This document shows, piece by piece, positions 56,980 through 64,000 of a stretch of 64,000 nucleotides of DNA. Each line of letters starts with the position of its first letter. Positions within the stretch are counted from its first letter, which is position 1. Both the position numbers and the translations under genes were made by a program. Under the pieces are notes generated by a model. It had not been told where the DNA came from and did not search any database. It worked only from the letters and a program-made list of their open reading frames with translations. This stretch comes from Lysobacterales bacterium. Lineage in GTDB: Bacteria; Pseudomonadota; Gammaproteobacteria; Xanthomonadales; Rhodanobacteraceae. The stretch covers positions 1,116,001 through 1,180,000 of the forward strand of contig JADJHN010000002.1 in assembly GCA_016707485.1 (NCBI GenBank), given 5' to 3'.

Positions 56980-57372
56980 TTACTTGCCCGAAGCGGCCTT
57001 CTTCGCTGCATTGACCTGTTTGGTCACGGCTTCGTTGGTGGCTTCGAACGAACCCTTGATCAGGTTGCCGATCTGCTCGTTGGTCTTCAGGGTCAGGCCG
57101 ATCACTTCCTGGTTGGTGGCGTACAGCTTCTCGGCGGATTCCTTGGCCAGCTGGATGCCCTTCGGCCAGATGGCCTTGGCGCCCTCGAAGTCACGCACTT
57201 CGGAAGCCTCGGCCCAGAAAGCGTTGGACGCATTGACATGGTTCTCGACAGCCTTCAACTGCAGGCCGGCAATGCTCTCGAAGCTGGCCAGAGCGACGCT
57301 CTGCGCTTTGACAGCGGCGTCGGCAAAGTTCTTGCCGAGGGAAAGGAACTGCGAATTCATCTGCTCGTACAT
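56980..57372 (-). CDS. phaP: Phasin family protein
   Basis: 130 residues, all helical: MYEQMNSQFLSLGKNFADAA, NASNAFWAEASEVRDFEGAK, TNEQIGNLIKGSFEATNEAV. Small amphipathic protein of the PhaP type that coats polyhydroxyalkanoate granules. AGAGGGAG precedes the ATG and a good promoter lies upstream. No PHA synthase is in the window, so a granule role is inferred only from family. Confidence 0.88.
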   Translation of the reverse strand: MYEQMNSQFLSLGKNFADAAVKAQSVALASFESIAGLQLKAVENHVNASNAFWAEASEVRDFEGAKAIWPKGIQLAKESAEKLYATNQEVIGLTLKTNEQIGNLIKGSFEATNEAVTKQVNAAKKAASGK

Positions 57373-57408
57373 GGGGTAACTCCCTCTCTAAGAGTGTTGG
57401 TGGAATGC

Positions 57409-57437
57409 ACTCTAGCAAAGATTTTGGTGCGTTGCAA
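57409..57437 (-). promoter_or_regulatory. Promoter of the phasin gene
   Basis: Read on the minus strand: -35 TTGCAA at 57437-57432, 17-base spacer, -10 TAGAGT at 57414-57409. Start of transcription near 57402 leaves a 30-base leader with the ribosome site AGAGGGAG. TTGCAACG boxes recur nearby at 57475-57482, so regulator binding is possible. Confidence 0.6.
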
Positions 57438-57539
57438 CATAAACCGGCGCAACCAGATGTAAGTCATTCAGAAACCGTTGCAAATCATCAACATGCACAT
57501 GGGGGTTTTGATGTGCGTATGCAATATCGCCGACGCAGG

Positions 57540-57902
57540 TCAGGTGTGCGGACCGGCGTAGCTGCAGCCGGATGTGCAGGTTTCGTGGATCACCACCCGA
57601 GCCAGCAGGGGCAGGCGTGGCTGCAGCGCGTTCCAGATCCACACGGCGAGGTTTTCGCTGGTCGGGTTTTCCAGTCCGGGCACGTCATTGAGATAGTGGT
57701 GGTCGAGCTGGTCGAACAACGGCGCAAAGGCGGCTTTGACCTCCGCGAAATCGCAGACCCAGCCCAAGGTCGGCTCGATGGCTCCGCGCAGGTGGATCTC
57801 GATCTCGAACGAATGCCCGTGCAAGCGCGAGCACTTGTGCCCTTGCGGCACGTTGGGCAGGCGATGAGCCGCCTCGATGCGGAATTTCTTGAAGATTTCC
57901 AT
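57540..57902 (-). CDS. queD: 6-carboxytetrahydropterin synthase (QueD)
   Basis: Queuosine pathway enzyme. 120 residues. Zinc His residues in IEAAHRLPNVP and LHGHSFEIEIHL, catalytic Cys in GHKCSRLHGH, ENPTSENLAVWIWN, and Glu/Cys region VIHETCTSGCSYAG. Typical QueD length. Its upstream region holds the heptamer array at 57969-58020. Confidence 0.94.
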   Translation of the reverse strand: MEIFKKFRIEAAHRLPNVPQGHKCSRLHGHSFEIEIHLRGAIEPTLGWVCDFAEVKAAFAPLFDQLDHHYLNDVPGLENPTSENLAVWIWNALQPRLPLLARVVIHETCTSGCSYAGPHT

Positions 57903-57968
57903 GCGCGTCGTGTGTTTGCGAGGGCGACATTCGCCAGATTCGCAAGGATACCGTCGCCGGCGTCAAGC

Positions 57969-58020
57969 GGGAATCGGGAATCGGGAATCGGGAATCGGGA
58001 ATCGGGAATCGGGAATCGGG
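57969..58020. repeat. GGGAATC heptamer array (seven units plus GGG)
   Basis: Seven perfect tandem GGGAATC units starting at 57969, ending with GGG at 58018-58020, giving eight G-tracts of three separated by four bases. This meets the G-quadruplex pattern twice over. It sits 67 bases upstream of queD. The following 58060-58085 bases contain a GCGGCTTCAGCCGC hairpin followed by a T run. Confidence 0.93.
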
Positions 58021-58194
58021 AAAAGCATGCGATGCGGCGAACGGGAGGCCTTTCGCAGGAAGCGGCTTCAGCCGCGATGCTTTTTTCCAACATACCGAAA
58101 GGAATCTTCCACGAAAAGCTGTTGCCGGGCGGAACCATCGCAGATGATACCGCCACACGAATTGCAGAGGAGCGATTGTTCCGCGCTTGTGCCG

Positions 58195-59313
58195 TCAATC
58201 GATCAGGTAATGGCGTGCGATGGCGAGCGCCAGGCGGTACGGTTCGGGATCGTTGCGGTTGCTCAGGATGATCACGCTCAAGCTGCGTTGCGGATAGCGC
58301 ACGAAGACGTTGCGGAAGCCGATGCTTTCCCCCGAGTGCCACAGCGATTCGCCGGTGATGCGCCAGCCGAAGCCATAGCGGACATCGGCATCATCGGTGA
58401 CCGTCCACGGATGAAAGGCAAGTTCACGCGATTGCTTCGAGAGCAGGCGATCGCTGTAGAGCGCGGCATCCCAGCGGGCCAGATCGTCGAGCGATGAATA
58501 GATTCCGCCATCGCCGAGCACCGCGCTGGTCAGGCTTTGGTCGGTGCGCGTCCAGCCGCTTGCACCCTCGCTGTAGCCGTAGGCGCGATGGCGAACGGGC
58601 GCACCGCCGTTGACATAAGCCAGGCTGTCGCGCATGCCGAGCGGTTCGAAGATGCGTTGCTTCAGGAATTCCTCGAAGCGCAAGCCGGATGCCCGTTCGA
58701 CGATCAGGGCAAGCATCGAATAGCCACCATTGCTGTAGCGGTAGTGGCTGCCGGGCGCGAAATAAAGACGATCCTGGGCTACCAGCAGATGCAGCACGTC
58801 AGCATCGCGAAGTTGGTTCGCCTGGTTGGCGGGCATCACATCTTCATAGTCGACAAGGCCGCCGGTATGGGTCAGCAACTCGCGAATGGTGATGGCATCG
58901 GTCGCTGCAGGCAGTGCTGGCAACCATTGGCGCATGCGCTCATCGAGGCTAAGCGTGCCGTCTTCGGCCAGAAGCAGGATTGCCGCTGCGGTGAACTGCT
59001 TGGTCACCGAGGCGAGCCGATAGTTCGTCGCCGGCGTGGCCAATTCGTGATCTTCCAGATTGGCCAGCCCGTAGCCCTTGCGCACGATGGCCTTGCCATC
59101 GCGAATGACCAGCACCGAGGCGCCCGGAACCTCACCCTGGTAAGCCTGCATGATCGTGTCGATCGCGGTGGTATCGGTCACGGTTCCGGCACTACTTGCG
59201 CATCCACCCACGGCGGCTGCAAGCCCGAGCAGCAGGGCGAGTGGCGCCAGGCTTGTGCGCTGGTGCAGGCGGCGCCGGCATTGCGGTTCACGCTCATTCA
59301 ATGGGCACGTCAT
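58195..59313 (-). CDS. Serine hydrolase (class C beta-lactamase/DD-peptidase-like), lipoprotein
   Basis: 372 residues. Signal peptide with lipobox VGGC near residue 40, so an outer-membrane or periplasmic lipoprotein is likely. Active-site SVTK (in LASVTKQFTAAAIL), YSN in HYRYSNGGYSM, and a third-box region HSGESIGFRN. These fit the S12 family of penicillin-binding and EstB-like hydrolases; true beta-lactamase activity is not implied. Start ATG at 59313 overlaps the VanX stop by 20 bases. Confidence 0.86.
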   Translation of the reverse strand: MTCPLNEREPQCRRRLHQRTSLAPLALLLGLAAAVGGCASSAGTVTDTTAIDTIMQAYQGEVPGASVLVIRDGKAIVRKGYGLANLEDHELATPATNYRLASVTKQFTAAAILLLAEDGTLSLDERMRQWLPALPAATDAITIRELLTHTGGLVDYEDVMPANQANQLRDADVLHLLVAQDRLYFAPGSHYRYSNGGYSMLALIVERASGLRFEEFLKQRIFEPLGMRDSLAYVNGGAPVRHRAYGYSEGASGWTRTDQSLTSAVLGDGGIYSSLDDLARWDAALYSDRLLSKQSRELAFHPWTVTDDADVRYGFGWRITGESLWHSGESIGFRNVFVRYPQRSLSVIILSNRNDPEPYRLALAIARHYLID

Positions 59314-60019
59314 AAAAAATCTCGGCGGAAGGCTCGGGCTCGAAGCGGTAGTGCCACCATTCCATCGGGTAGTTCCGGAAACCTGCGGCGAGCATGGCTT
59401 CACGAAGCCGATGGCGGTTGCTGCGTTGCGCCGCACTCACCTGCGTCGAATCGGTATGCGCGCGCGAATCGAAGAAATCGAAATCCGTGCCCATGTCGAG
59501 CGTTCGGCATGCTGTAGCGGGATGATCGCATTGCTGCAGGGTGAGATCGATCGTGGCGCCGCGACTGTGCCCGGACACCGGCGCAATGTAGTCGCCCAGC
59601 AGTTCGGACTTGTCGAGATTGGGGTAGTAGCGCGACTTGGTTTCCTGATCGCCGGCATCGTTCGCCCAGCGGACAAAATGGCGCACGCCGCGCGCGGGGC
59701 GATAGCAGTCGAAAATCTTCAGTCGCAAAGAATGCTTGCGCAATTCGCGTTCAACATCGGCCAAGGCGTGCGCTACCGGCGACTTGAGCAGGCAACGTGC
59801 GGCGCGGTAGCCATCGATGGGTCGACCGACAAAGTTGTCGGAGCCGGCATAGCGCATGTCGAGGGTGATGTCGGGAACCAGTTCGCTGATGTCGACAAGA
59901 CCGGCTTCGGTCGCCGTGGTGGCGCTTGAGAGCACGCCATCGGCGGCGCGTGCTAGCTGGCCAACTTGCACGGCAAAGAGGGCGCTCAGGGCGAGCGCCA
60001 GCGCGCGGCGATCAATCAC
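59294..60019 (-). CDS. D-alanyl-D-alanine dipeptidase (VanX/DdpX type)
   Basis: 241 residues from a GTG start, with a signal peptide ending VGQLARA-AD. Zinc dipeptidase motifs SGHSRGATIDLTL (His, Asp) and EWWHYRFE (Glu, His), plus FDCYRPARGV with the stabilising Arg. Splits D-Ala-D-Ala in the periplasm for recycling. It lies between two serine hydrolase genes and overlaps both neighbours. Confidence 0.92.
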   Translation of the reverse strand: MIDRRALALALSALFAVQVGQLARAADGVLSSATTATEAGLVDISELVPDITLDMRYAGSDNFVGRPIDGYRAARCLLKSPVAHALADVERELRKHSLRLKIFDCYRPARGVRHFVRWANDAGDQETKSRYYPNLDKSELLGDYIAPVSGHSRGATIDLTLQQCDHPATACRTLDMGTDFDFFDSRAHTDSTQVSAAQRSNRHRLREAMLAAGFRNYPMEWWHYRFEPEPSAEIFYDVPIE

Positions 60020-61562
60020 AATCGGCCACCCGAGTGAATGCGAGATCCTCGTAATCGAAACTGAAATCTGCTTGCGGATCGACCTTGCTCATGTGCAGCG
60101 TCGGCGCATTGCCGGTCGTGAAATCGAGCCAGGCCTCGGCATCGACGCCCTCGGCATCCCAGTCGACTAGGTTGCGTTGGCCCACCTGCATCAGCGTGCC
60201 GCGCATGAGCGGGGATTTGGCCGAGCGAAAACGCACCCGTTGCGCGTCGGCGCAGATTGCCACGTCGCCAAACCACGGGTCGCGCCAGATCCCGAGGAGG
60301 CCGTGCAATTGTGCCGGCGTGACCGGCGTGCGTGTGGCTGTGTCGGGCGCGGCATGTTGCGCGGTCGAGACGCGATCGGCGGCGAGATCGGCGGCGTAGC
60401 CGGCGATGCCGCGCGCATCATCCGGCGCGGTGAACTGCTTGACCAGGGCCTCGCCGAGCACGGTTCTGGCCTCGTCCGCTTCACCGTTGATCAGGAAGAC
60501 AAAACCGGATTTGCGATCCGGCAACAACAGCATCATCGAATACATGCCCGACAGCGTGCCGGTATGCGAGACCGTCCATTCGCCATCGACATCGCCGAGG
60601 CGGAAACCGAGCGCATACAGCCAGGCGTGGGTGTTGTCCCAGGCGCGCCGACGCGCCGAAATCGGCATCGGCGTGTGGCCTGTCCACATTGCCGCGCGCT
60701 GTTCGGCGGACAACCAGGTTTTCTGTTGCGCATCGGGAGTCAACCAGTTGCGCGCCCAGCGCAGCATGGCATCGAGACTGCAACGAATGCCGCCGGCAGC
60801 GGCCGAAGTGATCTCGGCAACCTCATCGCCATCGGCCGAGGTGACGACATTGCGCCCCTTGGCCTGCGCATGCGGTTGCGCGATGTCGTCATCGATGGAG
60901 GACTTCCACGCGCCGACGCGGCAATCCAGGCCTAGCGGCACGAACACCTGCGAACGCATCAACTCTTCGTAGCTTGCGCCGCCGGCCGCAGCGGCGACCT
61001 CGCCGGCGACCACATAGAGCAGGTTGTCGTAGGCATAGCCGGCACGAAAACTGTACCTTGGCTTGATGTGGCCGAGGCCGGCAAGGATGTCGGCGCGGGT
61101 GAACCGGTTGGGTTCCGGCCACAGCATGAGGTCGCCACCGCCTTCCGGCAGGCCGCTGTTGTGCACGAGCAGGTCGCGCACCTGCATGTTCCGCGTCACC
61201 CAGGGATCGAACATGCGGAAGTCCGGCAAGTGCTTCACCACCGGATCCTCCCAGCGCAGCTTGCCGGCATCGACCAGACGTGCGAGCAGGCTGGCGGTCA
61301 TTGCCTTGCTGTTCGAGGCAATCTTGAACAGGGTCTGCCGCGTGATCTTCTTGCCTGAGCCCGCTTCGCGTTCGCCGAGCGTGCGCGTGTAAAGGATTTC
61401 GCCGTTGTCGATCACGCCCACGGCAATGCCCGGCAACTGGTAGCGCTGGACGGCATCATCGACGATGCGATCGAAGCGCTCCGGATCGGTCGCGGCCAGA
61501 GTCGCGCCGGCCAGGAAGAAGAGGGCGATGAGGGCGATTCGAGGTGCGCGCACGGCGTTCAT
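60012..61562 (-). CDS. Serine hydrolase (S12 family) with C-terminal domain
   Basis: 516 residues. Signal peptide MNAVRAPRIALIALFFLAGA, then S12 catalytic domain: SNSKAMTASLLARL (Ser-x-x-Lys), YAYDNLLYVVAGE (Tyr-x-Asn) and HTGTLSGMYSMMLLLPD. The last 110 residues resemble the DUF3471-type beta domain (PVTPAQLHGLLGIWRDPW). Start overlaps the lysA stop (ATGA), stop overlaps the VanX GTG. Probably acts on D-amino-acid peptides. Confidence 0.86.
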   Translation of the reverse strand: MNAVRAPRIALIALFFLAGATLAATDPERFDRIVDDAVQRYQLPGIAVGVIDNGEILYTRTLGEREAGSGKKITRQTLFKIASNSKAMTASLLARLVDAGKLRWEDPVVKHLPDFRMFDPWVTRNMQVRDLLVHNSGLPEGGGDLMLWPEPNRFTRADILAGLGHIKPRYSFRAGYAYDNLLYVVAGEVAAAAGGASYEELMRSQVFVPLGLDCRVGAWKSSIDDDIAQPHAQAKGRNVVTSADGDEVAEITSAAAGGIRCSLDAMLRWARNWLTPDAQQKTWLSAEQRAAMWTGHTPMPISARRRAWDNTHAWLYALGFRLGDVDGEWTVSHTGTLSGMYSMMLLLPDRKSGFVFLINGEADEARTVLGEALVKQFTAPDDARGIAGYAADLAADRVSTAQHAAPDTATRTPVTPAQLHGLLGIWRDPWFGDVAICADAQRVRFRSAKSPLMRGTLMQVGQRNLVDWDAEGVDAEAWLDFTTGNAPTLHMSKVDPQADFSFDYEDLAFTRVADCD

Positions 61563-62830
61563 TGCGCCTGCCAATCGAGCGTCGTGGCCTCGCCAAGGCA
61601 CATTTCGGCGTGGCTCTGGCGGCGTCGCGCAATGGCCCAGCGGCCCCGGTCGAGCAGCACCTCGGCGGCAAGTGGCCGTGAGTTGTAGGTCGATGCCATC
61701 GATGCGGCATAAGCGCCAGTGGTGCGGATCATCATCAATTCGCCGGCTCGGCATTCGGGCAGGGTGCGGTCGCGGGCAAAGGTATCGGCGCTTTCACAGA
61801 CCGGGCCGACAATATCGTACGTGACCTCGGCTCGGGGCTGCGGCGACACCGCGACAATTTCATGCCAGGCATCGTAGAGACTGGGTCGAGCCAGGTCGTT
61901 CATGGCGGCATCGAGGATCAGGAAGCGACGCGAATCCCCTTGCTTGCTGCGCAGCACCCGGGTCAGCAGGAAACCTGCTTCGGCCACCAGCCAGCGGCCG
62001 GGCTCCAGCACGATGCGACCACGGTAATCATGCAGGGCATGGCGGATCGCCCCGACGTATTCGGCCGCTGTCGGTGCCGCATCGTCGGCTTCGCGATAGC
62101 GGACGCCGAGTCCGCCACCGACATCGATCGAATGGATCACGTGGCCTGCGGCTTCGAGCTCGCGGCGCAGCGTGGCAACCCTATCCAGCGCATCACGGAA
62201 CGGATCGAGACCGAGAATCTGCGAGCCGATATGCACATGCAGGCCGTTGATGCGCAGGTTGCGCAAGCGCGGGCGATCGGCAAACCATTGCCGCGCCTCA
62301 TCGGCGCTGACGCCGAATTTGTTCGCGGCTTTTCCGGTCGAGATCTTCGCATGCGTTTGCGCATCGACATCGGGGTTGATGCGCACGGCGACATTGGCAA
62401 TTTGATCGAGTTCGGCGGCGACAAGCTGGAGGGAATCGAGTTCGTCGCGCGATTCCACATTGAAGCGCGCGATGCCGGCTTCGAGTGCCATGCGCATCTC
62501 GTCGATGCTCTTGCCGACACCGGAGAAGACGATGCGCTGCGGATCGATGCCGGCATCGAGCGCGCGCTGCAGTTCGCCCGCCGAGACGATATCCGCACCG
62601 ATTCCCGCGTCCGCCATCAAGCGCAGGACGGCACGCAACGGGTTCGCCTTCACGGCAAAACAGATCTGCGCATCGAGGCCGCCAAGGGCACGTTGCAGTT
62701 CGTGGATGCGCTGGCGGATCGCGCTGGCCGAGTAGACGTGGCATGGCGTGCCGACGCGCCGGGCCAGCCATTCGAGGTCGATGCGGTCCACCGTTGCGTT
62801 GGAGAATTCCGCCAGCGTGCGGCCGTCCAT
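61559..62830 (-). CDS. lysA: Diaminopimelate decarboxylase
   Basis: 423 residues. Converts meso-diaminopimelate to lysine. PLP Lys in CFAVKANPLRAVLRL, HIGSQI, SIDVGGGLGVRY, EPGRWLVAEAGFLLTRVL and the family Cys in VGPVCESADTFARDR. ATG at 62830 is used; a TTG three codons earlier is possible. First gene of an overlapping four-gene set that includes the two serine hydrolases and VanX. Confidence 0.95.
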   Translation of the reverse strand: MDGRTLAEFSNATVDRIDLEWLARRVGTPCHVYSASAIRQRIHELQRALGGLDAQICFAVKANPLRAVLRLMADAGIGADIVSAGELQRALDAGIDPQRIVFSGVGKSIDEMRMALEAGIARFNVESRDELDSLQLVAAELDQIANVAVRINPDVDAQTHAKISTGKAANKFGVSADEARQWFADRPRLRNLRINGLHVHIGSQILGLDPFRDALDRVATLRRELEAAGHVIHSIDVGGGLGVRYREADDAAPTAAEYVGAIRHALHDYRGRIVLEPGRWLVAEAGFLLTRVLRSKQGDSRRFLILDAAMNDLARPSLYDAWHEIVAVSPQPRAEVTYDIVGPVCESADTFARDRTLPECRAGELMMIRTTGAYAASMASTYNSRPLAAEVLLDRGRWAIARRRQSHAEMCLGEATTLDWQAQ

Positions 62831-62860
62831 GAGCAAATCCAGGTTGTCGGTGCACTGGCG

Positions 62861-62896
62861 CGGCGAAGCGATCCGCGTGAACGGATCGCTTCGCCG
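62861..62896. terminator. Strong hairpin between TonB receptor and lysA
   Basis: 15-bp perfect stem CGGCGAAGCGATCCG / CGGATCGCTTCGCCG with loop CGTGAA. It starts a few bases after the receptor stop (minus strand) and lies before lysA. No U-tract, so it may slow or process transcripts more than terminate them. Confidence 0.6.
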
Positions 62897-62901
62897 GGTC
62901 G

Positions 62902-64000
62902 TCAGAAATTGACCGAGACGGTCAACTGGGCGTAGCGCGGCGATTGGTAGCCGGTGCCCTGGCGATAGCGTGGATTGAGGAAGCCGATATCGGTTTCGCG
63001 CTCGTCATCCACTTCGGTCACGCGTTCCTGGTTGAACAGGTTGTACACCGCCAGTTTCACGCGCATGTCGGCTGATCCAAAGGAGTGGAAGTAGCTGACG
63101 TTGGCACCGAAATCATAGATCCATGGCAGACGTCCACCATCGCCGCGATGGCTGGCTTCATAGATCCGTTCCGACGGGTTTTCGGATGTGCAATTGGCTA
63201 CGCAGATGAAGTTGCTGTGGTAGTTGGTGCCGTCGAAGGGATTGCCGACGCCGAACGCGTTGACCGGTCGACCCGACTGCACGACCAGGGTTCCACCGAC
63301 CGCCCAGTTCTCGCTGAACCCGTAGGCGCCGCGAAACTTGAACTGATGGCGCCGGTCATTCGGCAGGTATCCGGTGCCGCCGTAATTGACCCAGGGATCG
63401 TCGAAATTCTCGGTGCGGCCCGTATCGGAGAAATCCGTATCCGAATTGACCGGGCCTTCGGCATTGCCCTTGCTGTAGGACAGCGTGTAGGAGGCGTTGA
63501 AGGACCAGTGATCATCCCAGGCGCGATCGATCTGCAGTTCGAGTGCCTTGTAGGTGCGTTCCGGCTTGGAGTAGCCGGCTTCGCCGACATAGTTGCCATC
63601 ATCGTCGTACAAGGCCCATCCGGCGACTGCCGTATCGATGGTGACGTAGGCATCATTGTCGCCGTCACAGTTGGTGTCGGTGTACACCGTGGCATCCTGG
63701 CCGGGGTTGCCCATGATGTAGCCGATATAGCCCGGCTCGCCGTCGCAGAGGATGCCGTTGGAGGTCAGTTCCATGTCGTCGATGGCATTGGTCAGGTCGC
63801 GAAAGATGCCACGCATGCCGATCGACCATTTGTCGTCGATCATCGACTGGAAGCCGAGGATCAACTCATCCTGGTAAACCGGATCCATGTTCTTGTCGAC
63901 TTCGCCACGCAGGTCGCCAACCGTGCCATCACCTTGTGAATCATCCACTGGCCCGATCTGCGCGCCGAGGATCGGGCGCTGGTAGGTGCTGCCGTTGAAC
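62902..64000 (-). CDS. TonB-dependent receptor, C-terminal part (cut by window edge)
   Basis: Outer-membrane transporter. The visible 366 codons contain beta-barrel strands (ELILGFQSMIDDKWSIGMRG; YKALELQIDRAWDDHWSFNA; HQFKFRGAYGFSENWAVGGT) and end QSPRYAQLTVSVNF, the C-terminal Phe typical of barrel proteins. The style (NGSTYQRPILGAQIG, asp-rich loops) resembles OmpA-like Oar-type TonB receptors of Lysobacterales. The N-terminus is beyond the window. Substrate unknown. Confidence 0.85.
   Translation of the reverse strand, partial: FNGSTYQRPILGAQIGPVDDSQGDGTVGDLRGEVDKNMDPVYQDELILGFQSMIDDKWSIGMRGIFRDLTNAIDDMELTSNGILCDGEPGYIGYIMGNPGQDATVYTDTNCDGDNDAYVTIDTAVAGWALYDDDGNYVGEAGYSKPERTYKALELQIDRAWDDHWSFNASYTLSYSKGNAEGPVNSDTDFSDTGRTENFDDPWVNYGGTGYLPNDRRHQFKFRGAYGFSENWAVGGTLVVQSGRPVNAFGVGNPFDGTNYHSNFICVANCTSENPSERIYEASHRGDGGRLPWIYDFGANVSYFHSFGSADMRVKLAVYNLFNQERVTEVDDERETDIGFLNPRYRQGTGYQSPRYAQLTVSVNF

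Noticed and set aside
57969..58020. CRISPR array
   Set aside because: The units are 7 bases with no spacers; it is a simple tandem heptamer repeat.
57405..58271. 288-residue plus-strand ORF across the queD region
   Set aside because: Antisense to queD and running through the heptamer array (Gly-Ile-Gly-Asn-Arg-type repeats), so it is an artefact of the repeat's open frame.

Overview
The window is GC-rich, densely coding DNA that reads as a gammaproteobacterial chromosome, most likely of the order Lysobacterales (Xanthomonadales). The support is mixed. Gene order resembles that group (engB beside gshA, then cytochrome c4, two dsbA genes and an EEP-family gene; glmU directly downstream of the atp operon). 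The glutamate-cysteine ligase is of the plant/alphaproteobacterial type. Spacers carry GGGAATC/GGGAATG heptamer repeats and GCGGCTTCAGCCGC hairpins of the kind seen in Xanthomonadaceae. No tRNA, rRNA, CRISPR array, transposase or integrase is visible.

Layout. 1-3.7 kb: a divergent NHEJ pair (ligD, cut by the window edge, and ku) with a GIY-YIG-like small protein behind ku. 4-5.4 kb: an APC permease. 5.5-8.9 kb: a coupled FIST sensor / GGDEF-EAL / lipoprotein operon. 9.1-19.5 kb: the most unusual segment, a 2421-residue exported repeat and beta-helix protein, three tandem phage tail collar (MdpB-like) proteins, a Tat-signal protein, a GNAT acetyltransferase and a DUF6916 protein. 19.7-33.3 kb: mostly housekeeping (diguanylate cyclase, SDR, gshA, engB, cytochrome c4, two DsbA proteins, EEP hydrolase, rsuA, rsmC, bioD, msrC, TfoX C-terminal protein, LOG protein). 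33.4-35.2 kb: glmS. 35.4-43.2 kb: a polysaccharide region with an acyl carrier protein, acyl-CoA ligase and PLP decarboxylase of the exosortase-A-associated types, two nucleotide-sugar enzymes, a YdcF-like protein and a broken junction joining the front of a WecA-like gene to the back of an O-antigen ligase gene. 43.2-52.4 kb: glmU and the full atpIBEFHAGDC operon. 52.7-56.6 kb: a signalling island of two FHA proteins, a STAS protein and a convergent FHA-GAF-SpoIIE phosphatase. 57-58 kb: phasin and queD. 58.2-62.8 kb: an overlapping set lysA / serine hydrolase / VanX-type dipeptidase / serine hydrolase. The window ends inside a TonB-dependent receptor gene.

How they fit together. GlmS and GlmU make UDP-GlcNAc, which the TviB-type dehydrogenase, the epimerase and the disrupted WecA-like transferase would use for a surface polysaccharide. 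The ACP/ligase/decarboxylase trio suggests an exosortase (PEP-CTERM-like) surface system whose sortase lies outside the window. The giant protein carries an internal segment resembling an IPTL-type sorting signal. Cyclic-di-GMP enzymes and the FHA/STAS/SpoIIE set are candidate regulators of surface behaviour, but that link is inference.

All family names come from reading motifs in the translated sequence; no database search was run.
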